A stretch of 64,000 nucleotides of DNA from Actinomycetaceae bacterium (GCA_030528145.1 JAUMZK010000005.1:1-64000), one strand, 5' to 3'; counted from the stretch's first letter, positions 27,685-37,668 are shown. Numbers and translations are program-made. The notes: generated by a model from the sequence alone, not told the origin.

Positions 27685-28571
27685 ACGCGACCCTCACCGC
27701 ACACAAAGGTGCATCCACCCCGGGGAGCACCAACCGGAAAGTCCGGGAAGCGGTCAGTAATACGTCTTCGTGGATAGGCATATTACTGATAGTCATATTC
27801 TGCTTGGCGCCGTTCTACTGGATGTTCGTGTCCTCACTGCGGCCCACCAGCCACATTTTCGACACTACCTTGTGGCCGCGCCACGTCAGCATGGAAAACT
27901 ACCTGGCAGTATTCGACCCGATGCGTGGTTTCGGTAAGGCACTGCTGAACTCGCTGATAGTGGCGGGCGTAACCACCGTCCTCGCCCTGGTCGTCGCCAC
28001 CATTACCGCCTACGCCCTGGCACGTCTAGATTTCCCCGGAAAATCGCTGATTTTGACGGTAGTCATAGCCACCTCCATGTTTCCGCTGGTAGCCATCGTG
28101 GTCCCACTGCTGCGCCTGTTCACCGCGTGGGAATGGATCAACACCTACCAGGCCATGATTGTGCCCGACCTGTCCTTCGCTTTGCCGCTGGCGGTGTGGA
28201 ACCTGACCAGCTTCTTCAAACAAATGCCGCGCGAACTGGAACAGGCCGCAATGGTGGACGGTTGCACGCCCGGTCAGGCATTCCGCAAAATCATCATGCC
28301 CCTGGCTGCTCCCGGCGTGTTCACCACCGCCATCATTGTTTTCATAAACACGTGGAATGAATTCCTGATAGCCGTAACCATGGTGAACGACACCAACATG
28401 CAAACCGCGCCCGTCGCCATATCCAAATTTGGGGGCGTGTCCGGTTTTGAAACCCCCTTCGGATCGCAGATGGCGGCTGGCGTAGTAGTAACCATTCCGC
28501 TGGTAATTATGGTGCTAATATTCCAACGACGCATTGTGGCAGGACTAGCAGCCGGTGGCGTAAAACAGTAA
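27681..28571 (+). CDS. sugar ABC transporter permease, second subunit (MalG type)
   Basis: The 296-residue protein has six membrane helices and the coupling loop PRELEQAAMVDGCTPGQAFRKIIMPLAAPG. AGGAGG stands before the ATG, inside the end of the preceding gene. It completes the membrane part of the alpha-glucoside importer. Confidence 0.9.
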   Translation: MNATLTAHKGASTPGSTNRKVREAVSNTSSWIGILLIVIFCLAPFYWMFVSSLRPTSHIFDTTLWPRHVSMENYLAVFDPMRGFGKALLNSLIVAGVTTVLALVVATITAYALARLDFPGKSLILTVVIATSMFPLVAIVVPLLRLFTAWEWINTYQAMIVPDLSFALPLAVWNLTSFFKQMPRELEQAAMVDGCTPGQAFRKIIMPLAAPGVFTTAIIVFINTWNEFLIAVTMVNDTNMQTAPVAISKFGGVSGFETPFGSQMAAGVVVTIPLVIMVLIFQRRIVAGLAAGGVKQ

Positions 28572-28605
28572 ATCGACCTCGAAATAAACCCCGAAAGGCA
28601 CTACC

Positions 28606-30273
28606 TTGCAACGTAAAGATTTGGACCAGTGGTGGCGCAGTGCTGTCATCTACCAGGTGTATCCTCGCAGCTTTGCGGACACCAACAACGACGGCATTGG
28701 GGACCTGCCTGGCATCATAGAGCGCCTGCCCTACCTGGAAAACCTGGGGGTGGATGCCCTTTGGATTAGCCCGTTCTACCCCTCCCCCCAATGCGACGCT
28801 GGTTACGACGTGGCAGATTACACGGACATTAACCCAGAATACGGCACATTAGCAGATTTTGACCGACTGGTAGAACAGGCGCATGCCCGGTCCATGCGGG
28901 TAATCATTGACGTAGTGCCTAACCACTCCTCGATTAAACATCCTTGGTTCGAGGACGCCCTGGCCGCCGGTCCTAATTCCCCGGAACGCGCCCGCTATAT
29001 TTTCCGACACAGCCCGGATGGTCCCCCAAACAATTGGGGTTCCATGTTTGGCGGTTCGGCGTGGAGCAAGGTTCGTCCTCTGACTGGCAAAGATGAGGAC
29101 GAAGACTGGTGGTACCTGCACCTGTTCGACTCCAGTCAACCCGATTTCGATTGGAGCAACCCGGAAGTACACGAACTGTTCAAAAACTACTTCCGGTTCT
29201 GGTTGGATCGGGGCGCGGACGGGTTCCGCGTGGACGTGGCGCACGGGATGGTGAAAGTTCCCGGTTTGCCCGACGACACGGTGGGACCGGACCGCTGGAC
29301 GAAGGGAGTGCGCCCGGAAAGCTACCTGGAAACGCGCACAATGCCGTACTTTGACCAGGACGGCGTACACGACATTTTCCGCGAGTGGCGCCAGGTTTTG
29401 AACGAATACGGTCCGGACCGCATGTTGGTTGCCGAAGCCTGGGTGGAACCACCCAGTCGGGGGGCACTGTATGTGCGCGAGGACGAAATGAGTCAATCCT
29501 TCAACTTCGACTATTTGAAGTCTCCCTGGGATGCGAACCACATCCGCAAAGTCATAGACCAGTCGAGGCGCGAAATGGGCGCAGTGGGGGCCCCGGTCAC
29601 CTGGGTTTTGTCTAACCACGACGTGGTGCGCCACGCCAGCCGTTACGGGTACCGGGACACTATCAACCGGGAGGCGGGCATCGGTCCGCGCGACCCCCAG
29701 CCAGACCGCGAGTTGGGGTTGGCGCGGGCGTTGGCTGCCACCACATTCATGCTGGCACTGCCCGGTTCCGCCTACATTTACCAGGGTGAAGAACTGGGAC
29801 TGCCCGAACACACCCAAATTGCGGACGCCGACCGGCAGGACCCCACTTTCGCGCGTACTGGCGGGAAAATTCCGGGTCGCGACGGGTGCCGGGTACCGTT
29901 GCCGTGGCATGCCACAGCCCCTAATTATGGTTTCGGTACTGGCTCACCCTGGCTACCCCAACCCGACTATTGGGGTAACTACGCGGCTGACCGCGAGGAC
30001 GCCGACCCCACTTCTACTCTGAACCACTACCGCAAAGCCCTGAAACTGCGTCGCGAATTGGGGTTAGGCACCGGCGACTTCCGGTGGGTAGACAGTCTCG
30101 AGGGCGTCCTCGTATTTGAAAACAAAGGAGTTACAGTAGCCCTTAACTTCACGGACCAGGAGTGGGCTGTGCAGGTAAGCGGCAACATCGTCCTCGCTGC
30201 TGGAAAAGCCACGATGGGGGCGCAACTGACCCAACTGACCCTTGGACCCAACAGTGCCGCCTGGGTGAAATGA
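28606..30273 (+). CDS. GH13 alpha-glucosidase
   Basis: This 555-residue cytoplasmic enzyme belongs to the GH13 oligo-1,6-/alpha-glucosidase branch (actinobacterial AglA-like). Family regions are visible in order: YQVYPRSFADTNNDGIGDLP, VDVVPNHSS, GFRVDVAHGMV (nucleophile Asp, about 208), LVAEAW (acid/base Glu, about 276) and VLSNHDVVRH (Asp). It would split imported alpha-glucosides into glucose units. It starts with TTG; GAAAGGC sits 8 bases upstream and no ATG fits. It is in the operon with the two permeases. Confidence 0.9.
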   Translation: MQRKDLDQWWRSAVIYQVYPRSFADTNNDGIGDLPGIIERLPYLENLGVDALWISPFYPSPQCDAGYDVADYTDINPEYGTLADFDRLVEQAHARSMRVIIDVVPNHSSIKHPWFEDALAAGPNSPERARYIFRHSPDGPPNNWGSMFGGSAWSKVRPLTGKDEDEDWWYLHLFDSSQPDFDWSNPEVHELFKNYFRFWLDRGADGFRVDVAHGMVKVPGLPDDTVGPDRWTKGVRPESYLETRTMPYFDQDGVHDIFREWRQVLNEYGPDRMLVAEAWVEPPSRGALYVREDEMSQSFNFDYLKSPWDANHIRKVIDQSRREMGAVGAPVTWVLSNHDVVRHASRYGYRDTINREAGIGPRDPQPDRELGLARALAATTFMLALPGSAYIYQGEELGLPEHTQIADADRQDPTFARTGGKIPGRDGCRVPLPWHATAPNYGFGTGSPWLPQPDYWGNYAADREDADPTSTLNHYRKALKLRRELGLGTGDFRWVDSLEGVLVFENKGVTVALNFTDQEWAVQVSGNIVLAAGKATMGAQLTQLTLGPNSAAWVK

Positions 30274-30318
30274 CATGATTAACCATTAGCAGTAACTATC
30301 GCAAACGAGGAGGGCGAC

Positions 30319-31344
30319 ATGGTAACGAGGCAAGAAGTGGCTACTCGGGCTGGTGTGTCGCCCTCAACCGTGTCATATGTGCTCAGCGGTAAGCGACCGA
30401 CCTCGGAATCGACGCGCCGCAAAGTATTGGCTGCTGTCGAGGAATTAGGGTACGTCCCAAATGCGACCGCGAGCGCCCTCGCTGCCAGGGAGGCGCGTAC
30501 TATCGCGTTGCATTTGTACCCGGATGTTTACGGTATTGACTCTATTTCGGTGGATTACATTGTGGGGATGCGCCAGCGCGTCCAAGAGTTGGGCGCGAAT
30601 TTGTTGATCCCGTTTATTGACAGCAGTGGGCGGGACGAATTTGTGCGTTTTTTGCGTTCCGGGGTGGCAGACGCGCTGATTTTGATGGATGTGGCAACTG
30701 GGGATTGGCGGGAAATGGCGGCTTTGAGCGAATCTATGCCCACTGTCCTCTTGGGTTCTACGGGCAGGCAGGGGACCCGTTTGCCGTTTGTGGAATCGGA
30801 TTTTGCACAAATTGGCAGTACTGCGGTGCATTTTAGTGTGCAACGCGGGCACCGGCGTTTGTTGTTGTTGCGCCGCGTGTTGCCGGACCCAGAGGGGCAC
30901 ATTAACCGGACTGGGCAGGCAATGATGGTGGGGGCCAGGATGGCGGCGCACCGGACGCGGACGCGCCTGGAAACTTTGGAATTGCCAACTTTGTCTAAGT
31001 ACGCGTCGCGGGTGGCGGATAGGTTGTGTGCGCCGGACGGACCCACGGTGGTGCTTTGCGAAAACGGGGAATTGGCGTCGGTGGTGGCGGCGGTCGCTAA
31101 CGAACGCGGCATGGTGCTGGGGCAGCACTATTCTGCGATGGTGTTGGGTGGGGAGGCGCGTCAGCACCCCAATTTGGAACCGCAGTTCACAGAAATCGCT
31201 ACTGATCGTAGCGCTATGGGACGCATGTGCGTGGATAAAGCGGTGGCGGCGGCGCGCGATGGTCTGGCGAGCGTCACCTCCAAGATGTTCCCTCCCGTAC
31301 TGATAGACCGCGGTACCGTCTGCCCACCACCGGTATTGCATTAG
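30319..31344 (+). CDS. LacI-family regulator of the alpha-glucoside cluster
   Basis: The 341 residues begin with the LacI helix-turn-helix (VTRQEVATRAGVSPSTVSYV then LSGKRPTSESTRRKVLAAVE) and the hinge helix NATASALAAREART. The rest is a periplasmic-binding-like sugar-sensing domain. It is the last gene of the cluster and probably represses it through the palindrome at 25125-25142. Confidence 0.9.
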   Translation: MVTRQEVATRAGVSPSTVSYVLSGKRPTSESTRRKVLAAVEELGYVPNATASALAAREARTIALHLYPDVYGIDSISVDYIVGMRQRVQELGANLLIPFIDSSGRDEFVRFLRSGVADALILMDVATGDWREMAALSESMPTVLLGSTGRQGTRLPFVESDFAQIGSTAVHFSVQRGHRRLLLLRRVLPDPEGHINRTGQAMMVGARMAAHRTRTRLETLELPTLSKYASRVADRLCAPDGPTVVLCENGELASVVAAVANERGMVLGQHYSAMVLGGEARQHPNLEPQFTEIATDRSAMGRMCVDKAVAAARDGLASVTSKMFPPVLIDRGTVCPPPVLH

Positions 31345-31544
31345 CGCTCACTAGTTTTGCAATACTTCCGAGGGCGAAGCCGGAGCGACCTTGCAACTTC
31401 GACCATTAGCCGCGTAATTTACTCCACTCCCCCACTGCCTCATTTTTGCTGGTAACGCGCGTTTCGCTGGTGGCGTGACGTTACTTGGGCGGTAATTTCC
31501 GCCTTGAAACAGACAATTACGAAATTTTATGGTTGCCTTAAGGC

Positions 31545-32282
31545 ATGGCTCCTGTAGTTGAGATCCGTTCGGTCACCAAAAAGTTTGGTGACTTCGCTGC
31601 GCTGCGCGGCGTCGATTTAGATATTAACGAGGGCGAAGTGGTCGCCCTCATTGGTGCTTCCGGATCCGGCAAATCTACTCTGTGTCGCTGTATCAACCGC
31701 TTGGAGACAATCACTTCTGGTTCCATCAAAATAGACGGCAAGGAACTACCCGAGGAAGGCAAAGAACTGGCGCAACTGCGCGCCGAAGTGGGCATGGTGT
31801 TTCAATCCTTTAACTTGTTTGCCCACAAAACCGTCCTCGAAAATATTACGCTTGCGCCCAGAAAGGTCCGTCGCATCAGCGCGGACGCGACCCAGCAAAA
31901 GGCCCGCGAACTGCTGGCGCGCGTGGGGCTTTCCGAAAAGGAAAACGCCTATCCGCACGAACTTTCAGGGGGGCAAGCCCAACGCGTGGCAATCGCCCGA
32001 TGTTTAGCTATGGAACCAAAAATCATGCTTTTTGACGAGCCCACCTCCGCCCTCGACCCGGAAACCATTACCGAGGTTTTGGATGTAATTGGCAAGCTCG
32101 CGCAAAGTGGCATGACTATGCTGGTTGTCACCCACGAAATGGGTTTCGCCCGGCACGTAGCCGACCGCGTCGTGTTCATGGACCACGGACAAATTGTCGA
32201 ACAGGGAAAACCTGGCGAATTCTTTGCCCATCCCCGCACTGACCGTGCCAAAGACTTCTTGTCTAAAGTTCTAAACCACTAG
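31545..32282 (+). CDS. gluA: polar amino-acid ABC transporter ATP-binding protein
   Basis: The 245-residue ATPase of the GlnQ/GluA class has Walker [20 protein letters not shown]-loop [17 protein letters not shown], signature [16 protein letters not shown], Walker [15 protein letters not shown] and H-loop [16 protein letters not shown]. It energises uptake by the three following genes, which matches the gluABCD order of glutamate importers; glutamate is an inference. The ribosome binding site is weak (TTAAGG). Confidence 0.88.
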   Translation: MAPVVEIRSVTKKFGDFAALRGVDLDINEGEVVALIGASGSGKSTLCRCINRLETITSGSIKIDGKELPEEGKELAQLRAEVGMVFQSFNLFAHKTVLENITLAPRKVRRISADATQQKARELLARVGLSEKENAYPHELSGGQAQRVAIARCLAMEPKIMLFDEPTSALDPETITEVLDVIGKLAQSGMTMLVVTHEMGFARHVADRVVFMDHGQIVEQGKPGEFFAHPRTDRAKDFLSKVLNH

Positions 32283-32346
32283 TATCCCGGGCGCACCGCG
32301 TCCGCTTCCGTGTTCGAAGGATTCAGAGGAATCATAGGATTCAACC

Positions 32347-33330
32347 ATGAAAAAACTGCATAAATTTGTCGTACTCTCAGTGAGCTCAGCTCTGGCGCTT
32401 TCTCTGGCGGCTTGCTCCGCACCCCAGCGTGAAACCCGCCCCGCTAAGGACCAGGCTCCCACCGCCACCGCGCCCGCCAAGCGCGTTACTGTTGAAGAAT
32501 TCGACCGTATCGTCGCTGGCGGTCCGGTTGCCACCAAGGACCAATTGGCGAAATCCCCCTGGGCTCAGGAAATTGCCAAAAAAGGTCACCTCACCTTGGG
32601 TGGGGCCGCCACCTCACCGATTTTCGCGCTCACTGACGTGAAAACTGAGCGTACCACCGGGTTTGACCAAGGCATTGCCAACCTTTTGGCACACTACATT
32701 CTGGGTGGCAAAGCCGCAGATGTGAAAAACCAAGTGCAACTCAAAAATGTCAGCCCGGACACGCGCGAAAGCATGCTGCAAGACGGCACTGTAGACACCG
32801 TCCTCGCCACATATTCCATTACCCCCGAACGGCTGAAGAAGATCAACTTTGCGGGTCCGTACTACGCTTCCGGCTTGTCGATACTGGTAAAGGCAGACGA
32901 CCAGACCACCAAGTCGCTGGATGACCTGAAAGGCAAGAAGATTGCCATACAAACCGGGTCTACCGCGCTTTCGCACGTGAAAGAAAAGCTGCCCAATGCG
33001 GAAATCATGCTGTTTGAAGGCAATTCCGCTTGCGTCACTGCCGTGAAGCAGGGGCGCGTGGACGCCTACGTGCAAGACCAATCCATTCTCCTGTCAGCGA
33101 TCGCCGGAGCGCCCGGTACTATAAAAACTGTGGGTGAACCGTTCACCGCAGACAAATACGGGATTGGGCTTTCTAAAGACCACAAGGACGCCGTCGAGTT
33201 TGTGAACACATTCTTGCGTGACATTCAAAAGGACGGTTCTTGGGACAAACTGTGGAAAGCCACCGTGGGACCGTTCATTGAAGGGAGCGCCCCCCAACCC
33301 CCAACTATTGGAGACTTAGGGGTGAAGTAA
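32347..33330 (+). CDS. gluB: amino-acid-binding lipoprotein (GluB type)
   Basis: The 327-residue family 3 solute-binding protein has a lipobox LSLAACSAPQ. Typical regions are DVKTERTTGFDQGIANLLAHYIL, TRESMLQDGTVDTVLATYSIT, FAGPYYASGLSILVKADDQT, KKIAIQTGSTALSH and KYGIGLSKDHKDAVEFVNTF. It would bind glutamate or another acidic/polar amino acid at the cell surface and feed the GluC/GluD permeases. Confidence 0.88.
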   Translation: MKKLHKFVVLSVSSALALSLAACSAPQRETRPAKDQAPTATAPAKRVTVEEFDRIVAGGPVATKDQLAKSPWAQEIAKKGHLTLGGAATSPIFALTDVKTERTTGFDQGIANLLAHYILGGKAADVKNQVQLKNVSPDTRESMLQDGTVDTVLATYSITPERLKKINFAGPYYASGLSILVKADDQTTKSLDDLKGKKIAIQTGSTALSHVKEKLPNAEIMLFEGNSACVTAVKQGRVDAYVQDQSILLSAIAGAPGTIKTVGEPFTADKYGIGLSKDHKDAVEFVNTFLRDIQKDGSWDKLWKATVGPFIEGSAPQPPTIGDLGVK

Positions 33331-33333
33331 AAC

Positions 33334-34026
33334 ATGCACGTATTGTGGGAAAACTGGCAGGCGCTCGCCTGGGGTTTCGGGCGGACACTAGCGCTTACAG
33401 TGCTGTCGTACGCTCTCGCCCTCGGGGTAGGCACCATAATGGCAATTTTTCGCGTCAGCCCGGTGCACATTTTGCGCGCGGTTGGTACCTGTTACGTCGA
33501 GTTTTTCCGCAATATTCCCCTTCTTACACTCATGGTGTTGGTGGTGTTTGGACTGCCGGACGCGGGTGTGCGTTTAGGCTTGTTCGCTTCGGCGGTCCTT
33601 GCCATCTGCCTATCTTCTGGGGCTTTCGTGTGCGAAACTATTCGTTCTGGAATTAACACTGTGGGGGTGGGGCAAAGCGAGGCCGCCCGTTCGCTGGGTC
33701 TGAACATGGTGCAACAACTGCGCTACGTCATCTTGCCGCAGGCGTTCATGGCAATGATTAGCCCACTGGTGAATGTATTTATTGGTACGCTGATTGGCAC
33801 TTCTTTGGCGTCGGCAGTGGGCGTTGCCGAGCTGACTAACGTCACCCAACAGCTCAACGTCAAATATGCCGAAGCCGTTATCTTGTTCTTGGTTTCTGGT
33901 GTCATTTACGTTGCTGTAGCCCTAGGTGGATCGAAGTTTGGCACCTATTTGCAACGCAAAGTCGGTTCGCCTGGTCTTTCCAAGGGAAGCCGCCAGGTCA
34001 TGCTGGAAGGGGGTGGCCCCCAATGA
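33334..34026 (+). CDS. gluC: amino-acid ABC transporter permease (GluC type)
   Basis: The 230-residue membrane protein has five hydrophobic segments. Family motifs are YVEFFRNIPLLTLMVLVVFGLPD and the coupling loop GVGQSEAARSLGLNMVQQLRYVILPQAF. It follows the binding protein by three bases and overlaps gluD by four. Confidence 0.9.
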   Translation: MHVLWENWQALAWGFGRTLALTVLSYALALGVGTIMAIFRVSPVHILRAVGTCYVEFFRNIPLLTLMVLVVFGLPDAGVRLGLFASAVLAICLSSGAFVCETIRSGINTVGVGQSEAARSLGLNMVQQLRYVILPQAFMAMISPLVNVFIGTLIGTSLASAVGVAELTNVTQQLNVKYAEAVILFLVSGVIYVAVALGGSKFGTYLQRKVGSPGLSKGSRQVMLEGGGPQ

Positions 34027-34811
34027 GTACCACGCATCGCCTGTTTGACCAGCCCGGTCCGCGGGGGCGCCGTCGCATCGCCATCACCTCAGCGTTTACC
34101 ACTGTAGTTATTGTCGGCTTGGCGGCCGGGGGGCTGTATAACTTGTGGTGGCACTACCAACTGGAACCGGACATGTGGTTGCCATTTTTCGAGGGCGCCA
34201 CCTTGCGTTTCTTTGGAACTGGCGTGTATGGCACGTTGCTCGCTACCGTAGTAGCCGCGCTATTTTCGTTCCCATTGGCGTTAGTGTTGGCACTTGGTCG
34301 CCTGTCGTCCTCGCGAATTATTTCGAGGGCGGTGGGCGCGTGGGTCGAAACGTTCCGCGCCCTCCCCCTGCTGCTGGTGGTGTACGCGTTTTTGTTGGCA
34401 CTACCCAAGTATGGGGTGACGCTACCAATTTTTTGGCTGTTGGTCGGGCCGATGATTATTTCGTCCTCGGCGAGCACCGCAGAAGTGTTCCGCGCGGGTA
34501 TTAGGGCTGTTCCGCGTGGGCAGACCGAAGCCGGATTGTCACTGGGGCTCACGGCCCGGCAAACCCGCTGGCATATTGTGATCCCCCAAGCGATCCGCAT
34601 GGTGCTGCCGAATCTGCTGACCTCGCTGGTGTCGTTGCTGAAAGATTCCACTTTAGGTTATGTTGTCAGCTACTACGACCTGATGTTCCAAGGGCAGTTG
34701 TACAGCGCCCAATCCACCGCCTACATACAAACATTCTTCCTGGTGGCAATGGTGTATGTGGCGGTAAATATGGGGCTGACACACCTCGCGCGCCGGTGGC
34801 AAAAGATTTAG
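34023..34811 (+). CDS. gluD: amino-acid ABC transporter permease (GluD type)
   Basis: The 262-residue partner permease has an N-terminal helix, then the transmembrane domain with [22 protein letters not shown] and the coupling loop [29 protein letters not shown]. It is the last gene of the operon. Its end meets the convergent, frame-extended trpB. Confidence 0.9.
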   Translation: MSTTHRLFDQPGPRGRRRIAITSAFTTVVIVGLAAGGLYNLWWHYQLEPDMWLPFFEGATLRFFGTGVYGTLLATVVAALFSFPLALVLALGRLSSSRIISRAVGAWVETFRALPLLLVVYAFLLALPKYGVTLPIFWLLVGPMIISSSASTAEVFRAGIRAVPRGQTEAGLSLGLTARQTRWHIVIPQAIRMVLPNLLTSLVSLLKDSTLGYVVSYYDLMFQGQLYSAQSTAYIQTFFLVAMVYVAVNMGLTHLARRWQKI

Positions 34812-36298
34812 GCGCCACCACCGGCTACCTGGAGTGCGCAGGCGAAGCCGACACGTGCGCCGCGCCCCCGCCCATAAACCCGGTACGTGTTTTGAGTGCA
34901 ATAGGCGCGGGCGCTTCGGCGCGTGGGATCTGGGCGATAAAGGGCGCCTAGAGTTCTTTTTCCAATTTTGCCAAGGCGGACGCCACCTGTTCCATATCTT
35001 TGTCCCCCCCGTCCAGACAGATTTACTAGCAAAGTCAGAGGGCGACCACCAACTACTGTGTTTTCACGCGCCATTTTCAGGGCCTGGGCGAGGGCGTGTG
35101 CAGATTCCATGGCGGGAATTATGCCTTCATGGCGGCTGAGCGCGCGGAACGCTTCCAGAGCTTCCGTGTCGGTAATACCCACGTACTTTGCGCGCCCATT
35201 TTCCGCCAAATACGGGTGCTCGGGACCCACAGACGGGTAATCGAGCCCGGCCGAAATAGAATGCGATGGCAGTACCGCGCCGTCCTCGCCAACCATCACC
35301 ATCGACCTCATGCCGTGCAAAACTCCCACTTCACCCCGGCAAATGGGAGCGCCGTGCTTGCCACTGTCCAGACCCAGACCCGCAGGCTCAACGCCCACTA
35401 TCGCAACGTCCTCGTCATCCAAATACGCCGCGAACGCGCCAATAGCATTGGAACCGCCCCCAACTGCGGCGATCACCGCATCTGGCAACTGCCCGTAACG
35501 TGCGAGCATCTGGGCGCGCGACTCAGTGGAAATAACCGATTGGAAATACCGCACAATAGTGGGGAACGGATGGGGACCGGCCGCGGTTCCCACCAGGTAG
35601 AACGTGTCATCCAGGCACATCGCCCAATCTTCGAGGGCTTCGTCGATGGCGTCTTTCAAGCTGGCATCCCCCCGCGTCACGGGTACCACCGTGGCACCCA
35701 TCAGCTTCATGCGTTCTACGTTTGGGCGCTGGCGATCCGCGTCTTTCTTGCCCATGTAGATAATGCATTCCATGCCCAGCAGCGCGGCGATCATGGCGGT
35801 AGCAGTGCCGTGCTGGCCGGCACCTGTTTCCGCAATGAGGCGTTTTTTGCCCATGCGTTTGGCAAGGAGACCTTGACCAAGAACGTTATTGCCTTTGTGG
35901 GCGCCGCCGTGCAATAAGTCTTCGCGTTTAAGGATGATGCGCGCTCCCCCACCGGTGGGCAGATTTTGGCATTCATAAAGCGGCGTTTCCCGACCCAAGT
36001 AGTCGCGACGCAATTGTTCTAATTCGGCGTGAAACTTTGGGTCCGCGAGCGCGTCCACATACGCCTTTTCCAGTTCGTCGAGGGCGGGGAGCAAAAATTC
36101 GGGGACCTCTTGACCACCATACCTGCCGAAGTAGGCGGGCAAAATGGTTTCGCGAAGTGTTTCGTCCTCGGTCAAGGGGGTGGTGGGGGTGTAAGTTGCG
36201 GTAGGTGCGGCCGCGCCTGGGGGAATAGCAGCGTGGGCACCAAGGTTGGCAGTGGTGGAAGTGGCTTGCGCGAGGGTGGTGTGGGTGATGGTTTCCAT
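34808..36298 (-). CDS. trpB: tryptophan synthase beta chain, apparently frameshifted near the 3' end
   Basis: TrpB condenses indole with serine using PLP. The PLP lysine lies in [24 protein letters not shown], the catalytic Glu in [14 protein letters not shown] and the phosphate loop is GGGSNAIG. The family normally ends NLSGRGDKD... about 20 residues later. Here the frame passes a run of seven C on the plus strand (35004-35010, G on the coding strand) and reads [11 protein letters not shown]..., continuing 47 residues beyond the usual end. Removing one G restores [22 protein letters not shown] and a stop at 34948. So it is either a homopolymer sequencing error or a true slippage site. An N-terminal extension of ~45 residues (Thr/Ala-rich) precedes the core. 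Control is by the upstream trp leader. Confidence 0.9.
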   Translation of the reverse strand: METITHTTLAQATSTTANLGAHAAIPPGAAAPTATYTPTTPLTEDETLRETILPAYFGRYGGQEVPEFLLPALDELEKAYVDALADPKFHAELEQLRRDYLGRETPLYECQNLPTGGGARIILKREDLLHGGAHKGNNVLGQGLLAKRMGKKRLIAETGAGQHGTATAMIAALLGMECIIYMGKKDADRQRPNVERMKLMGATVVPVTRGDASLKDAIDEALEDWAMCLDDTFYLVGTAAGPHPFPTIVRYFQSVISTESRAQMLARYGQLPDAVIAAVGGGSNAIGAFAAYLDDEDVAIVGVEPAGLGLDSGKHGAPICRGEVGVLHGMRSMVMVGEDGAVLPSHSISAGLDYPSVGPEHPYLAENGRAKYVGITDTEALEAFRALSRHEGIIPAMESAHALAQALKMARENTVVGGRPLTLLVNLSGRGGQRYGTGGVRLGKIGKRTLGALYRPDPTRRSARAYCTQNTYRVYGRGRGARVGFACALQVAGGGA

Positions 36299-36340
36299 TT
36301 TTCCTCCTATGTTGGGACCGCCACAGGGGAGCTGGATACG

Positions 36341-36363
36341 AAAAAAGCTCGCCGGTGGCGAGC
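36341..36363 (-). terminator. trp attenuator terminator
   Basis: On the coding (minus) strand GCTCGCC-ACC-GGCGAGC is followed by TTTTTT. Upstream, GGTGGCTC (in the Trp codons of the leader) can pair with GAGCCACC to form an alternative antiterminator whose second arm ends close to the start of the terminator stem. Confidence 0.88.
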
Positions 36364-36388
36364 GGGTACGACTATTTGGTGGCTCGCC

Positions 36389-36427
36389 TTAGCGGAGCCA
36401 CCACCAGTTGTTGGTGAACGTCGTCAT
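36389..36427 (-). CDS. trpL: trp leader peptide with three tandem tryptophans
   Basis: The 12-residue open frame reads MTTFTNNWWWLR. Ribosome stalling at the Trp codons when charged tRNA-Trp is scarce would free the downstream antiterminator, the classical trp attenuation also known in actinobacteria. It lies 90 bases before trpB. Its place directly before trpB rather than trpE implies a trp operon split or trpB transcribed on its own here. Confidence 0.85.
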   Translation of the reverse strand: MTTFTNNWWWLR

Positions 36428-36467
36428 GTGCTCAACGTAACCCAAGTTGCTTGGGACCGCAAATTTG

Positions 36468-36494
36468 CGGCGTACCTTACGTATATTGAGCGCG
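36468..36494. repeat. 27-base direct repeat, left copy
   Basis: The block starts CGGCGT and ends TTACGTATATTGAGCGCG. It matches 37669-37695 in the same orientation at 26 of 27 positions. This copy lies about 40 bases upstream of the trp leader start and may include its promoter. Confidence 0.85.
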
Positions 36495-36648
36495 CAAAAG
36501 ACCTGCTACATGACCGCAGGCGTTGACATCGGCGATATCAAGCACATTCTGTGAGCCTGTGGCTAACAGATAACGAAGGGGTCGCTTTTGGGCTTCGGTG
36601 TGCGCGGACCCGCTATAAATTAGAAGACCTGGATAAGTTAGTTTCCAA

Positions 36649-37017
36649 TTAGACTTTAATGCCAAGCTTGTTGCTGATAGATGATTGAGCTTTACTTGGA
36701 AAATCTGTCGGTCGAACTATTATCCTCCACAATATCAGGAGAGTGAGGAAGACTAACACTAGTCCTACTATTCCGCTGAATGGCTCATACAAACAGAAAC
36801 AGATCGCTACGATAAGCCGAATAAGATTCCCTATAAAAATTTTGTCAATCGCACGATGTCTTCGAAGAATGATGAGATTGTGCAAAACATATAACGCAAT
36901 ACCCGCTATAGAAACGCAAAGAAAATATAGAACATTAAAGTTGTGCAAAGTTGCTCTCATTATTGCCCCCATTGCTACGAAGGCATAGGAGAGAACCTCA
37001 AGGCAGCGAAGCTTCAC
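36649..37017 (-). CDS. four-helix membrane protein, candidate immunity protein
   Basis: From a GTG at 37017, two bases after the preceding stop with GGGGGAC as ribosome binding site, the product has 122 residues. Four hydrophobic segments are seen (LEVLSYAFVAMGAIM, NVLYFLCVSIAGIALYVL, NLIRLIVAICFCLY and GIVGLVLVFLTLLILWRIIV). A longer frame starting at 37059 would run into the upstream gene. It resembles no family that I can name. Paired with a secreted precursor, it fits a bacteriocin self-protection role; A+T content is high compared with the flanking genes. Confidence 0.6.
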   Translation of the reverse strand: MKLRCLEVLSYAFVAMGAIMRATLHNFNVLYFLCVSIAGIALYVLHNLIILRRHRAIDKIFIGNLIRLIVAICFCLYEPFSGIVGLVLVFLTLLILWRIIVRPTDFPSKAQSSISNKLGIKV

Positions 37018-37018
37018 T

Positions 37019-37600
37019 TTAGTCCCCCCAAATTGCGCACCCGGCCGCCGATAACGCAACAGCGCTGGCTAAACCCCCGGGGGTAAGTTTGGCAAGGTCT
37101 TTGAACCCAATTTTTGCCGCGTGTTTCGCCAAGTACTTGGCCAGTTTGCCCCATGAATGTTGCTTAATCCACAAATATACATTTCCCCAGTTAATTTGTA
37201 GAAGACCTGCCCCGGGTATAATTCCTTTGAGGACGCAAATTCCGAATTCTTTAGCACCCTTATCTTGGGCAATTGAATGCAACATATTCAGATTGTCTAC
37301 GAATGCCTGCGCTTGAGATATAGAAAAATCTGGTATATCTCCCTTGTAATTTGGAATTACGCTAAAAGTGCCATCTAGATTTTCTTGAACTGCATTGCTG
37401 AATATAGTTTCGAAGCTATCTGAGATCATTTTTTCGAGTGCCTCTTGGCCGGCGATAGTAGAGCTGAAACTAGTGTCTACCGTATTGATTGTGGTATCGC
37501 CCGCATGTGCTAGGTCTGCGCGAAGGATACCTGCGCTCGCAAGCGCAAAGGTAAACACTACGAAACTCATTAACGGTACCTTAAAAGTAGACTTTACCAT
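37019..37600 (-). CDS. secreted precursor of a putative hydrophobic bacteriocin-like peptide
   Basis: The 193-residue product starts MVKSTFKVPLMSFVVFTFAL with a signal peptide cleaved near LAHAG; AAAGGAG precedes this ATG (37600), so the longer frame from 37633 is not used. A polar middle (about 40-135) is followed by a C-terminal ~60 residues: WIKQHSWGKLAKYLAKHAAK, then a Gly/Ala-rich helix (LTPGGLASAVALSAAGCAIWGD). An amphipathic basic helix plus a Gly/Ala helix is typical of membrane-active class II-type peptides. It has only two cysteines in this half. It is coupled to the four-helix gene (two-base gap) and lies between 27-base direct repeats. Confidence 0.55.
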   Translation of the reverse strand: MVKSTFKVPLMSFVVFTFALASAGILRADLAHAGDTTINTVDTSFSSTIAGQEALEKMISDSFETIFSNAVQENLDGTFSVIPNYKGDIPDFSISQAQAFVDNLNMLHSIAQDKGAKEFGICVLKGIIPGAGLLQINWGNVYLWIKQHSWGKLAKYLAKHAAKIGFKDLAKLTPGGLASAVALSAAGCAIWGD

Positions 37601-37668
37601 CCGAAAACTCCTTTGTTTTATTAGTACAGCCACATCTTACAAAGAGTTGGGAGTGTGCGTCAACAAAA

